Source of the DNA: Rhytidiadelphus loreus
Lineage: Eukaryota > Streptophyta > Bryopsida > Hypnales > Hylocomiaceae
DNA length: 64,000 bases
Reading direction: 5' to 3'
Assembly (NCBI GenBank): GCA_947034895.1
Contig: OX344762.1
Location: 50,571,087-50,635,086 of the forward strand
Position 1 is the stretch's first letter, and every line of letters starts with the position of its first letter. Position numbers and translations under genes: made by a program. The notes below the pieces were generated by a model. That model saw nothing but the letters and a program-made list of their open reading frames with translations. It was not told the origin of the DNA and did no database searches. This document shows positions 22,191 to 34,717 of this stretch, piece by piece.

Positions 22191-24400
22191 TCACAACTGA
22201 AGGCGCACATCCGTAAGCTGGTCGCCAAATGAGAAGAAGCAGAAGTTTTGGGATTCGCCAGGACGCTCGTGCGACTTCAGACGCCTTGCATTCTCCCTTT
22301 GAAGCCAATCCAAGCATTGCTCCTTAGTACCATCCGGATGGGCCAGCTCCCAGTTGAAGAAATTGAGCCAGGCATCTGCAAATGAACCTAAGAAACTGTT
22401 AGGATCAGATTAAAAGTACACTCCGTCTTGTGTAATTGCTGAACTGTTCAATACAAATGCAGCCTTTCGATTCAAGTACGAGAGAGAAAATATCAAAAAA
22501 CGTCAATGACAAAGCTTACCCATTCTTTGACTTGTGAGCCACCGTTCTGTAGTCCAAAAAGGCTCATAACCGGGTCCAAACATTGTCGAGTCCTGTAGAA
22601 GCACGCCATAATGGTGTCATCAGATACCGGGGATTTCAAAAGTGAGCAATCGCAGCAAAGCATATCAAGCTCCTCACCCTCGGAAAATTGAACAAACGGA
22701 TGGATCAATGGTAGTACTCAAGAGAAACCAAAATCATGAGACAGTGTGAACAAAAAAAGCAGGTGAAAAATGTGAAACACTTACGAATTGCAAATTGAAT
22801 TCAAAGTGAATTGCAAATCTTATTGAGCAAGACAAAAATAATGTGTAGAAGACGAAACACTCAAGTTCATTACGTTTCCTAGTTGCTTCGGACAGTACAA
22901 AGCAATGCAAGCTCCAGGGTAATTGTCTCCTGAAATAAGTTCCCAGGGTATTCCCCCTTAAAAGATTTCATACCATTCAAATCTCCAAGTCCGTAGATTA
23001 AAGGTGAGTTGGAAACCTGCTTGAACTCTCTTCTCTGCTTGGAATTCTTCATCACTCTTGTCATTTACCTCACTAAGGAACAATTGTGTAATGCTTATCA
23101 ACTGCTCCGCAGCAGAGTGAAGTTGTACCACCCGCCTGCCGAACAAATGCTCAAGAAATCAAGCATCGAAACAACCATGAGCCAAATCCACTAAAACACT
23201 CCAACATGAGCAGATATTGTTGTATAACGGAAGCTGCAGCCAAAGATCATGAAGGTTGCAAAAAATTAGAGCTCAATACAGACCTATTTAGCATCATTTG
23301 ACTTCATCTTCAAGGATTCCTTAATAATAAGTTCTGATATCGGTAGTTGCATAAATAACGTTCAGAAACCAGTAGATAAGAGCTATGAGGATGTCTGTAA
23401 TGGAGGGAGATGTCTTAAAAGACAACATATAATCGCTACTGAAAGAAGATCCTTCTGGACACATGTGCTGCAAGTTAGAGACAGTCACTTACTATTTGCA
23501 CAAATTCAATAGTATCAAATTGAAATTAAAGAAACTCAAAACAAATCCAGTAAAATATGCATGCAGAAATAATCTTTCAGTAAGATCGCAGCCCTAATAA
23601 CCATGATGGGAACGAAAAGACATTTCGAAAGAATTCACCAGGCCTTTTTCCTGTGAAGCTGTGACATGTCTTCACGGAAGGTGAGCCGGGGCTTTGTGTT
23701 CGATGAACCACGAGTGAGACTAAGAGGAAAGAGTTGAAGTTGCTCCCCGCGTCGCATTGCTGTACGTGTCTTCTTGCCGGCCCCTCAGCATCAGGTCAAT
23801 CTGCAGCAGAGTGGAGAAGAATCTCAAAGATCGTGGTTACAACCTGAACTTCACCTTAAGTCAAAAGGCAGCAAACCGGATATTCAGCTCGTGACCACTG
23901 CGTTCAGGGCTCACTTTGCTGCCCAGTGCTGTGTCCGGCCGGATCGATGATGGTTCGGAACGAAGCTTAAGTTTCGATCTGCGCTTCATTGAAGGTGCCT
24001 TTAGTTTGCAGCGCCATCGTCGCAGTCGTTGCAACACGCCCTGCTTGGAGCCTTCTCCCGCTGAAGACCACGTACGGTATGGTCCTTCTCCCTCTTTCAA
24101 CTATTTTCGGCTTGAACCTCGTTCGTGAACTCCATTTGATGCATTTCCTGAGTTGGAAAGTGAAGTGGGACGTACTTGGAGGAGGCTGCTGCTGGATGCC
24201 CCCTTGCCACCATGCATTGCAATCACCTCTGTATCCAAAGGAATTTGATTAAGCATGAAAAACAAGTGTGAAAGAGGTGATTGTGCTGCAAATATGCTCT
24301 GGGTTGCAAAATCCTCAACACAGAGAGATTTCTTTTTTGTACGTAGTTCTTTTTTCAGTAGAACGCAATTTCCATTTAAGATATGATATTTGGTGCACAA
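22191..24400 (-). pseudogene. Unrecognised conserved-looking multi-exon gene, broken
   Basis: Several minus-strand segments look like exons. The last is 22375-22191, after TTTGCAG, ending TGA, with DAWLNFFNWELAHPDG and SQNFCFFSFGDQLTDVRLQL. Before it, a piece ending at donor GG/GTAAGC (22520) holds FGPGYEPFWTTERWLTSQRM and joins in phase. Its upstream half (EELDMLCCDCSLLKSP...) is in another frame, so there is a one-base shift near 22590. An exon about 23231-22874 (donor AAC/GTAATG) holds FGRRVVQLHSAAEQLIS but has in-frame TGA and TAA. A long frame at 24400-23861 with one TAG may be its 5' part. I do not recognise the family. The protein-like composition and matching splice phase argue it was once a real gene. 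Confidence 0.5.
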
Positions 24401-26345
24401 AAGAGGGGTGAGGGTTTCATAATATGCCGATTATATGCGCTTGCCAATTGAAATTGTTGCGCATGGTTTTGTGTAAGCAAAGTGTCATATAGTCCATGAA
24501 ATCATCGGATGATGTGCAGGTGAGTCCTAATGACTAGCTTTAAATGTTTTGCAAGGGAATGCTTTGCAGAGTCTTGAGGTCATTTCTAGCTGGTGTAATT
24601 CATTATGGACTGAACTTGTTGGGCGTCATGGCGTTAAGCAAGTCAATGGTTATGTAATTCATACGATCAGCAGATGATGTGCGGATCAGTCTCGTAGTCT
24701 ACTTACCCATGTATTGGGAATTAACTTGTGTTGCAAATGTTGACTGATGTTTGTTGCGTACCTCTTTGTAAAGATGTTTGACATGGCTGCAGGTGAGCTT
24801 GGAAGCGAGGTCACGATCCAAAGGTTGCTGGAAAGTGAAGCCGACACGTTAACAATCCCCAACTCGTAAGATCCTTGCATGCTTTCACTATTTCTTATGT
24901 CCAAGTTTTTCATGCGTAATTCTTGCACTAGTGCTCAGCTAAATTTGTTGCATCCTTCAATGCGAGCAAATGAAATTCGAGACTTGATTTTTGTTGTTTC
25001 AGTATCACACAAGTGAGACAAGAAGTTTAACATAAACTGTATTTAGCAGAGATGGGACGAGAAACTTTATTCAGCAGAAAATTCAATTTAAAATCGATCT
25101 ATTTTGCTATAATACTAGTTATTGTGATGCTGGGCTCGTATTCTTAGTCTTGCTGCTCTGTGTTGGCTGGAGCATTCATTGTTGGCTGCCTCCATGGACT
25201 CAATTGTAGGCGACCTTGAAGCTCTCTCATATGTCTTTGTAGAAACACCAAACATTACAATTCCCTTTGTGTCCACAAAATCAAGAATGTATGTAAAACA
25301 TGCCTTTGGACCTCAGGAATTGACTTCTAAGTTCATAAACCAATTATGGGAGGATCGCTTTAAAAATATTATCTAAAATGAATAATTGTACCTCCATCCA
25401 CTAACATGTATCATTTACACTTGTAGAGCATGTTGTTTTCAAAGCTTTGATATATTACACTATTATTTTGAAAGCTCCTTTAATGAATTTGAATCGGATA
25501 TAGTGCAATTTTCAAAAGATTTGTCATGGATTCATTAATGGATGGCTAGTTGGTCATTTTTGGATGAAATATTGTCTTACGTCATTCTAATGTTGATAAG
25601 GATCTTCATAATTCCTTATTGACATTAGATTACATCTAACATTACTAAAGGTGCAGTAAACTACAATACTAAGTCTTCACCACCATTTTGTAGCCTTTAC
25701 ATGACAAAGTTCAATTAAGTTTTCATTGTAGAACATGTGGAATTCCAAACTAGCTAGGTCTTGGATTTCTACTTGCTGTGTTGTGGGGGTCTCAAAGTCC
25801 ATTCCTCAAGGATTGAGGGATTGTAGTAGATTCTTCAGAACAATGCCAAGAAGCTTTTAGACTCATGCAAAATGTAGTTGCATGCAATCACTCTTGTTGG
25901 GTTTTGGTGAGGTTTAATCTTGAGGTAGATTGACAACAATCAAACATCTCACTTAATTCCGTCGCACCAACTTTGGATGAGTGGTTTTCCTTGTACTTTG
26001 AATGTTTTACTTCAATTGTAGAAAGCAAAGCATTTTTGAGCCTAGATCTTCCTTTGCTAAAATATTCAATCATATGGTCTTTGATTGGGTGTATTTCTTC
26101 AATAAGAATTTCTATTTAGGAAATGTTGGGTGTGAATGATTTATTTGTTTTCATGAGGTGCTTAGTTGGATTTGGTCGAAGGGCAACTCTATTTTTGTTG
26201 TAGAAAGTGTTAATATTGCTAGTAAGCTTTGCTAACTATATTTCTTGGTGTTCGAGTAATATCTTTGTTTGGAACCCAAATGCTTCAACTTATTTGTTGT
26301 ATGGTGTGCAGGGAGTGAATCTTAGTAGAAGCACATTGTTTACAA
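24401..26345. other. Intergenic DNA with one isolated exon-like segment
   Basis: At 24793-24865 (+) an acceptor GGCTGCAG and a donor CTC/GTAAGA enclose a frame reading GELGSEVTIQRLLESEADTL and then TIPNS. It looks coding but has no neighbours I can join it to. A 65-codon open frame at 25179-25376 has no recognised domain. The rest is AT-rich. The segment before 26346 could include the promoter or 5' exons of the kinase. Confidence 0.35.
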
Positions 26346-27710
26346 ATGGCAAATTCAAGTAAGTCCACCAATTGTTTGGACAAACTAAAAGGATGGATGG
26401 GTGGGTGTTGTTGGATGGGTGCATCAAGTGACTCAAAGAATGTCCTGCAATTAGCATGTGAGACTAAGCATGAATCCACTTCTTCTACATCATGGCTTTC
26501 TTGTGTACGCTCTAAGAACTTGATCATCGAGAGGAAGGTTGAAAGTGGAGAAGGCACAAGTGTGGAAGATGAGATTGAGCGATCCAAGGTGCATTGGAGC
26601 CAATTGACAGAGCATGACAATGACCTTGAAGAAGTGGCCGAGATGAGCAACAAGGAAGTCTTCCAGTCTCTACAAAGGCACCCTACTTGGGGTCGCTTTT
26701 TCTGCACATTTGGTGATGGTGGAGAGCATGATTTGGGTGAGTTGGTGATGGGGGAGAAGTTTGCGGAAGGTGCGCAAGCTAAGCTCTACCATCACTTAGA
26801 AGAAGGTAGAGTTTAATTCTGAATTTCAAGAACGTGGAATTATGTGGGTGTTAAAGGTCTTTCGGAAGGGGACATTCTTGCAAGATTTGCAGAAGCAATA
26901 GCCGCAAGGAATATTCAAGGATTATGAAAAGAAAGTTGAATTTCTAAAGCTTGGAAAATCTCAACAGACTAAATTCACTTGTACTATACAATGTGGAATG
27001 CTATTGCTAGATGGGAGGTTTGCGTTTCTTTTGGTGAGGGAAACAAAAGACCTACGGACTCTCATTGTTCACAACATGAAGGCAAGAACTAGCCCTAATT
27101 CTGGACCTTTTTCAATGGAGATGGCTTTCTCGATCATGTATCATATTGCAAAAGGGATGGATCGGTTGCACAGTCTCGATATTGTGCATAGAGACCTCAA
27201 AGCATCGAATGTGTTATGCGCTATCTTTAACAAGAATAGTGATGAAAACTTTACCTTTTCTATATAGCAGACTTTGAGTGCTCAATTGAAGTTGTTGGAA
27301 CTGGCTTCTTTAGAGCTCCGGAGATATTACAAGCCATCAAAGATAGGGTTGTGAACGAGAGACCAAATTTGTTCACAAAAGCATCAGACGTTTATAGCTA
27401 TGGGATGGTGTGCTATGAGATCTTGACAGGGAAACTTCCTTTTGAAGGTCATCCTACATATGACTTTGACCTTGTTCTCAATGGGCAACGGCCAAAAGTG
27501 CCTCATCATGTTGATGAGTGGGTTCATGTGTTGTTGCAAAAGTGTTGGCAATTTGATTCTACTGCAAGGCCTACACTTGGGGAGATATTGAAGGTACTTG
27601 AAGCTAATTCAGTAGTTTGTAGAGGAATCAAACGACGAATAGAACAAAGAGAGATGTTGCCAATGGAAGAACAAATGAGTTCTTTTTTGACATATGAGTT
27701 TGAATCTTGA
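26346..27710 (+). pseudogene. TKL-type Ser/Thr protein kinase, frameshifted
   Basis: The start is ATG 26346 (MANSSKSTNCLDKLKGW...). The N-terminal region leads to a glycine-poor nucleotide loop (GEKFAEGAQAKLYHH), the catalytic Lys (WVLKVFRKGTF), the loop HRDLKASNVL, an activation segment with DFEC in place of DFG, then FRAPEIL and the C-lobe ending ANSVVCRGIKRR. Three breaks lie in it: a one-base shift near 26800, TAG at 26899 where Trp or Gln would fit, and an extra TA near 27265 in the ATATA run. The C-lobe is otherwise intact to TGA at 27708. The family is one I associate with mosses and lycophytes (from memory, not checked). Kinases with DFE often keep reduced or no activity. Confidence 0.7.
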
Positions 27711-30550
27711 AGTATCATGGAACTCTATGAGTTTCTACTGTAGGCTTTGTGAAGAAAAAATATCTATATGAATGGTCATTTTGTGTTATGTACTTGTCAA
27801 ATATTGTAGTTGCACTTGTGGGTGTTACAAGATTTTTGTTTTGTTCTTGAAGGCAAGTGGTAACTTATAATTATTTGTGTTGAATTTTTGACTTGTACTT
27901 TCTCTATCTTTCAAATTGTAAACAAGTAGTATTGTCATATTTTGACATTTGTGTAGGTAGCCTTGTTGTTGTAAATAGCTAGGATTCTAATATGAAGAAT
28001 TTGCTTCTTGTGTATTCCCATTTGAAATTCCTATACCATTTTAAAATCTAGTATGCATATGTGTCCATTAAAAGTGGGCAATTATGAGACAAAATCAACA
28101 AGTATTTCTTTCAATGACCCATGTTTTCATCGTGATTGTATAGCAGTGTGATGAATTGTATATCCCTTGAATGCTAAATTTTTTTCTATACTTTTATTGC
28201 AATTTTCTTATACAATAGCAACATAATGTATAAATAAGGTACAAGTTTTGGTTAAGAGGGAGCTTGGAATGTAGACAATGGTAGTGTTGCTTTTGTTCAT
28301 TTATATGCACTTATAAATACATGCTCAAGATCTCAAATTTTAACCTTGAAGGTGGCATTGCATTTGTATGTTTATGTTTTAAGATTCAAGGAATTTTTAT
28401 GATGGAGGTTTTTTGAAGCAATATTCCAAGGGAGAGATCAATGATTTAATGTTTAATCTTGTTTTTGTTCCAGATGGGTTGGTTTCATTGCTTGCAATTT
28501 GCTTGTACAAACATTTACAAAATCTTTCAACAATTTTTTTTTTTATAGATTAGGCATACTTAGTGCAATGTTGTGCTTTGGTTTTGTTTGAAGGAATCTA
28601 GCACTTGAATTGTACACTCTACAACCATAACTTGTTCATACTCTAGCTTGTTTTTTTACATGGTTTCTATTGTCTAGTTGGAAGTGTCTGTGTTTGCTAC
28701 TCTTCACTTGAAAATCAAGATTATGGACTTAATTGCAATTTGGTGTATCATGCATGTGTAGGTAATTCAATTGTTGTACCACACAAAAAGAAATTCATTT
28801 CAAAATACAAAAGGGTTCTTTTTATGCCATATATTTTTTCTTTAAAGAACCTAAATCCCTATGTTAATTGGAGTTTTTTGGAAATCTATATATATTTAGA
28901 GGACCCTAAAACCCCATTACAAAACATAATAGTCTCCATTTAATCCCACGTTTCACACTTGTGGATTAAAAAAACCCAATAGTGCCTTCTCCAAGTATGT
29001 GTAGTTTTTGATAAACAATTTTATAGGTTGTGTGATTTGCTTAATCTAGTTTTTGCACTACGGTAGACTTGATAGTCCTAATTTTCAAGAATCTCTATCT
29101 AATCACTATTGGAAATATGGTTTGTGAGACTTGGAGAAAATTGCACAAGAGACCCCATGTGGCAAATTAGAGCATTTGTAGGACTTCAAAGTTGTTTCTT
29201 AGGTCTTCTTTCATTTGATTTCTTCTAGACCAAGTGGAATGGAACAGGTTAAGTTGCTTGTTGATAGATGGAAAGACTTCCCAATCTTTGCTTTGAAGAA
29301 AGTGCATATGGACTTTTGATCAAATGGTTTGGCACTTTGGCAGTATGTAGGAACAAAGCCTAAGTTGAATCTTATTCAATTGGATGATGTAAGCATAAAA
29401 TTAGTTGCAAATTGTCTTGTAAAGGACACATGAAGCTCCATAAAGATGTATATTGATTGCACAAAGTTACGTCAATAAGAACATGCATATGCCTAAAGTC
29501 TCATAAATCCCATTGTTTATATAAAAATGACATTGAATTTGCATGCATCATACATCATGGTATGAACTACAAAGTTGCATTTAAATATGACAATATAATA
29601 TTGATATATGATAATATCAAAATACAAAACACAAATATACAATCAAAATTAATTGTCCTAGGAACAATCTTTAAGAACTTCAAGGGATAAGATATGAGAC
29701 TATATATTATGATTTAAAACCTACAAATAGATACCCATGTAGAGTCTCATTTAATAAAAGCATATTCAATCTCACTATTCACAAGATAAGGAGTAGACTA
29801 GAGCTACTTTTGTAATTGGCCAATTAGATCAAAAGAATGAGTCTTAGAGGTGCAGTTTTCCTACTATAACAAACGTGCGAACAAGTGGTTTCTAATAAAC
29901 TATAATTTCAATCTAAAATTTTGAACATTATTTGATAATAACTATAGCTTTCTATTGCCAAAATTTCCAACTCAAATAAAATATGAAATAATTTCTAGAA
30001 GAGTTTGAAAATGAACTAAAATGGCATGTTTTTCAACTCAAATAATTATAGAGGACACATTTAGATGACCATTGAGTCAATATTCAACTCAAAATGAGCT
30101 TTTAATAATGAGTTATTTTTCAATTTTTTAGATAATTTTTTTTTATATAATATAGGGCTATGAAAGTTATTTTTCAGTTCTACAATGTATCTTTTTACTT
30201 CAAAAATTTGTAACTAATTATTATTAACAAATAAAAATATCAATAATTCAAAACATAAACTTTCAAAGTAGGAAAATCTATTCATATTTTTTTAATTTTG
30301 TTTTATTTAAAATTCAAAAAGTATATAGAGGGTCCAAAATTTTGTTCGCACGTGGTTTCTAATAGACATTCTAAATGACCCCCCGAGGAATGAGTCTTAA
30401 TTTGCAATCATTTGCACATAACACATTAATCAAAGGCAATTCACAACCATAGATGACTTCTAGAAAGTTAACTTTCTAAATTTTCCAACTTCCACAATTG
30501 GAATTGCAAACCTCAAATGTTTTTCTATTCTACCAAGCTAGTGGATCTTG

Positions 30551-30551
<1 letters not shown>
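27711..30551. other. Long AT-rich intergenic region
   Basis: The first few hundred bases probably hold the kinase 3' UTR. Beyond that I see no coding segment, RNA gene or defined transposon end; the short open frames (28740, 29457) are low-complexity. Confidence 0.5.

Positions 30552-30612
<61 letters not shown>
30552..30612. repeat. (AT)n microsatellite, about 30 units
   Basis: An uninterrupted AT dinucleotide run, directly followed by T-rich low-complexity sequence. Confidence 0.95.
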
Positions 30613-30615
<3 letters not shown>

Positions 30616-31180
30616 AATGTTTTTTATTTTTTATTTTAATGTTTTAATGTTTTTTAATATTTTGATTATTTTAATATTTTTTTAAATATTATTTTTTAGA
30701 TAGTGGTGGTTGGATCCTAGCAGCAAGAACCAATTTGAAATGGCCCTCCCAAAGGGCTGAATCCCATCTAATGATTCAATAGAACTAGATGTTCTTCTCA
30801 TAGGAATTCAAGAAGAAAAATATTCTAGTATTTAAAACTCAACGTCTACTCAGTAGGGGAAATTCAGCTGCCTCATATGGCCGCGAGTTCCCTGAGTTTT
30901 CGAACTTTGGGAACTCAGCCACATGCGCAGTTTGATGTGGTCGAAGTTCGGCCACATCAGACTGCAATATTTAGTTTATTTTTTTATTTTTTTATTTTTT
31001 TATTTTTTTATTTTTATTTTATTTTAATATTTTAATATTTTTTTTAATATTTTTTATTTTTTATTTTTTAAAATTTAAAATTTATTTTATTTTTATTTGA
31101 CAACGTACGTTTGGTTCACAGCCAGGGGAACAGGCCTGAAACAGCCTTCCCCTAGCCCGAATTCTCTTCTAATGTCCAAA
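30613..31180. mobile_element. AT-rich fold-back region with two adjacent hairpins, MITE-related
   Basis: Contains the word GAATCCCATCTAATGA (about 30759) shared with the end of the 525-888 element, and a related GAATTCTCTTCTAATGTCC near 31159. Between them, GC-rich DNA forms two hairpins: GAGTTCCC (30885-30892) with GGGAACTC (30909-30916), and a 19-bp arm at 30927-30945 with its near-perfect complement at 30947-30965 around one base. The remainder is T/A homopolymer. Probably nested or truncated MITEs; the limits are not defined. Confidence 0.45.
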
Positions 31181-34100
31181 ATGACAAAGAAATTAGTATT
31201 GAAAAGTTATGATAACTGAAAAGAATTAGAAGAGATGGCAGACAATGAATGGATTATATTTCTATTCAAATATGGGCCAACTCAAAGCATCATAGTCTAC
31301 GTGGACTCGAGTGACATCATGTAGAATGTACACTATTTGTTTTGTAATTTCGATAGTGTCCAATTTGCAATTTTGAAGTGAAATTGGATGTTTTAGCTAG
31401 TTAGATGCAAACCAGGTTATTAAATTAGAATGAGTGTGGACTAATTGGAAATTAACCCATTAACGTTCGTGGTCGATTTGAGGGGCGGGTGTAGTTTTTG
31501 TATACAATTCCAAAAAAGTGTCATTTTGTGCCCTCTTGATAAATGCAATTTTAGATCGGATTGAATGGATAAATTCCATGGGATAGGTTCTTGAACCACA
31601 CAAAAAATGAAAATGATCCAACGGTTCACATTTTTGAAATAACTCTTCAAAGATTGATGTGCTATAAATGGCCTTTGGCACTAGTGCAAAACTAGGGTTT
31701 GCTACAATTGGGCATAAATTTGGGTAAATTGTCCGAAAATTGACCCAAAGCCTTTCAACTAATTCCTTCAAACACATAAATAGTTGTCTTTCGAAATAAA
31801 TATGCATTTTTCATTGAAAATCCCAATATGAAAGGTTAGGCTATTTCAAGTTTGAACAAGCACAACTCACTCATTTTTGCACACATTCTCTTGAAATTGG
31901 TTTTGTTAGGAGCGTATGAAGACACTTTAAATGCGTTCTTCTTTAAGTTTTTGGAAATCAAATGTTTTACAAATTATAGGAGACAAAAAGTACTGAAATC
32001 GACCAGAAAGTGGTCGACCAATCCTTAATGGGTTAAAGTCCTATTTAGTAGTTGATGAGGTCTAATTGGAGTTGTCAGTGAATGGGATGCAAAAGGGTTG
32101 TGAAAGTCGATTCCAAGATGGATTTGAACGGGTGTGCAATGGCTATTTAGCCTTCTTCCAAATTGATTTTTAGGGCTCATTACTACTAAGTACAAGTGGA
32201 ATCTAGCCCGATTTGGCTGCTTTTGTGGTTTTGGGAAGTGTTGTTGTAGTTGTGTGATGTGAATTCGAATTTGAGTGCTAAGGGATGAGAAACTGTGGAG
32301 ATTACATGGACTTTAATGTGTAGGAGTGAATGTGATTTGTGTTAAAACAATTTGGATATAAATTTAGAATATTTTAAAGATGATTTAGGTTGTGCTTAAA
32401 TGTGACTTGAAATATTTTGGGAATCTAATTGGATATACTTGAAGTGTTAGTTGTGTATTGTGGAGCCCAATTTGGAATAAAGAATTGTTAAAGAGAAAGA
32501 ATTAAAAGAATAAAGAAAGATAAAGTTCAAGAATTAAGAATGTAAGTTAGAAGTAATTTAATGCAAATCCTTTTGAATTGTGCAACTTGGCTAGAATTAA
32601 AATCCACTAGCTATTGAACCCTACTTAAAATTCTCCTTGGAACAAACTTATTATACTAATAGGATAATTTCCAATTCGGTCATTATTATTCTTCCACGCA
32701 TCACATCTCCAAAGTTGTTGCATATGATAACTACACCCAATTGTGATGTGCTTACAAAACCGACTAAAGCAAATCCATCTCTAAAATGTATAGTTTTTAT
32801 TCAAAAGAGTTTAGGAGTCAATTTTGAATCCATATTTTTATGTGTGCTACTAGAATGTTGAATTCCCTTCCACCGCCAAGCAAATACTTTAATAGTAAGA
32901 AATTATGCTCACATGCATCTTCATAAGATCATAGATATAGTTAATTTTAAGGCTAAAACAAGACATGATGTCTTCAAAAACTAACATAAGAGTCTTAAAA
33001 TAAAATTGATGCATGAGAAAAGTGATGTACATTTTTGTGTATTTGGGATATATTTGCATTCATCCATTGTTCAAAATTTCAACCTCTAGTAATTAAAGGG
33101 TTCAGACTATAAATTTTTGAATTAAAGATTGGACTACAATTTTTTTATTAAAAGTAGAATGCAAATAATTCCTAAGAAATTTAAAACTACGTTAAGAAAA
33201 ATGACATTATCCTAAATAAATTTGTTTACATTTGATTTCATATAGTAGATTAGTAGACACAAGAATAATGATTAATTTAACTTAGACATATTATTATTGC
33301 ATCATTGTTAAATTGTAAATATAAACAAACAATAACTAGTAAGTAGCTCAAATTTGGAAAGAGCTTGCTATATTGCTCTAAACTTGTCAATCTAAGCAAT
33401 AAATTTATCTAAAAAATCCCATTGGTCCACATTACGACATATGTGTGATTTGGAGTTTAGACTAATGTTTTAAGAATGATTCATTTACATGTGATGTCAT
33501 GAACAAGCATTGATACAATATTACTTTTGTGGGATTATCATACCCATATGAGAACAATACATGAGATTTTTTCTAAAAGATCAAATTTGATGAATTTATA
33601 AATGAATAAATGTGTATAATTATTCTATTATTTTTCCAAATAATGATCAAATTACATGTAATTGAATCAAGTAAATAGCATAATGTCGTATGAAATATAG
33701 AAGTATAAATTTTAAATGATCACTTTTGAAGTTAAATAGTAACAATATAAACTAGCTTAGTCCACTGCAAACTTTTCAAAAACATTCAACTTGTTGCAAG
33801 AACTCAAGCTAGTAGGTTTGAATTAGAATTTTTTTTGTTAAGCTATATAGTCTAGTTTTTCTTAGTGATATCCTTGTTGAAGTGAACATCTTGGTATTTC
33901 ACTAGTAAGCGGTTACTTTAGAAACAATATAAGATGTACTATAAGGTACATTTTAAATGTTGGAGCTTTTATTTAAAAAAAAATTTAAGTTACTATAGCA
34001 TCACTTTGTTGAAGCGTGTTGTATTACAACTACTATACAATATATTGTAATGATCTATAGTACATAATTTGTAAATCTACAAAAAGTGTAGTCTAAAAGA

Positions 34101-34717
34101 GAAGGGAGGAATCTGCATGAGGAGCTTCCATTTTCCATCAACAAATAGACAAAATAATGAACAATGTCTCATTTTGGATTGTGTACTTATATGGTCAATT
34201 GTTTTTTCCAAGTAGAAGTTATTGTTGTATTATATCTTGAACCCTAAAGTCTAAAACCAATCTATTTGTTGGTACATTTTGTAGGATTTGGGGACCTTAG
34301 ACCAGTGCATTTGCAAATGCATAAGTTAGATTTAGTCAATATAATATTATTTATTGGGTTTACAATTTTGAGGTTTTTTCTCCTATTATGTATGTATAAT
34401 TCATTTGTAATGATTTGTAATGAATTTGATATATGATGTCTATACACATAATATATTTTTTTAAGTCTCTAGAAGATTGTTTCGAGTTGGTCTCCTATGT
34501 TGTGAACTACGGCAGAGTAGTTAAATTATTAAATAATAATAATAATAATAAATTCAAAAAATCAAAATATTTCAAAATTACTTTAAAATTACTTGATTAA
34601 TATTATCCCATATGAAAATCTCTTTGCCATATCAGACTTATGCTACAATGACATTCCCACAGTCAGGGAATTGTGGGAAATTCACAGTCTTGTAGAGGCC
34701 CAAAAAAACATCTAATG
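31181..34717. other. AT-rich intergenic DNA, nothing recognised
   Basis: A minus-strand open frame of 115 codons (31460-31807) is the longest but has no domain or splice context I can support. Otherwise only low-complexity sequence, including a short (AAT)n run near 34530. Confidence 0.45.
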
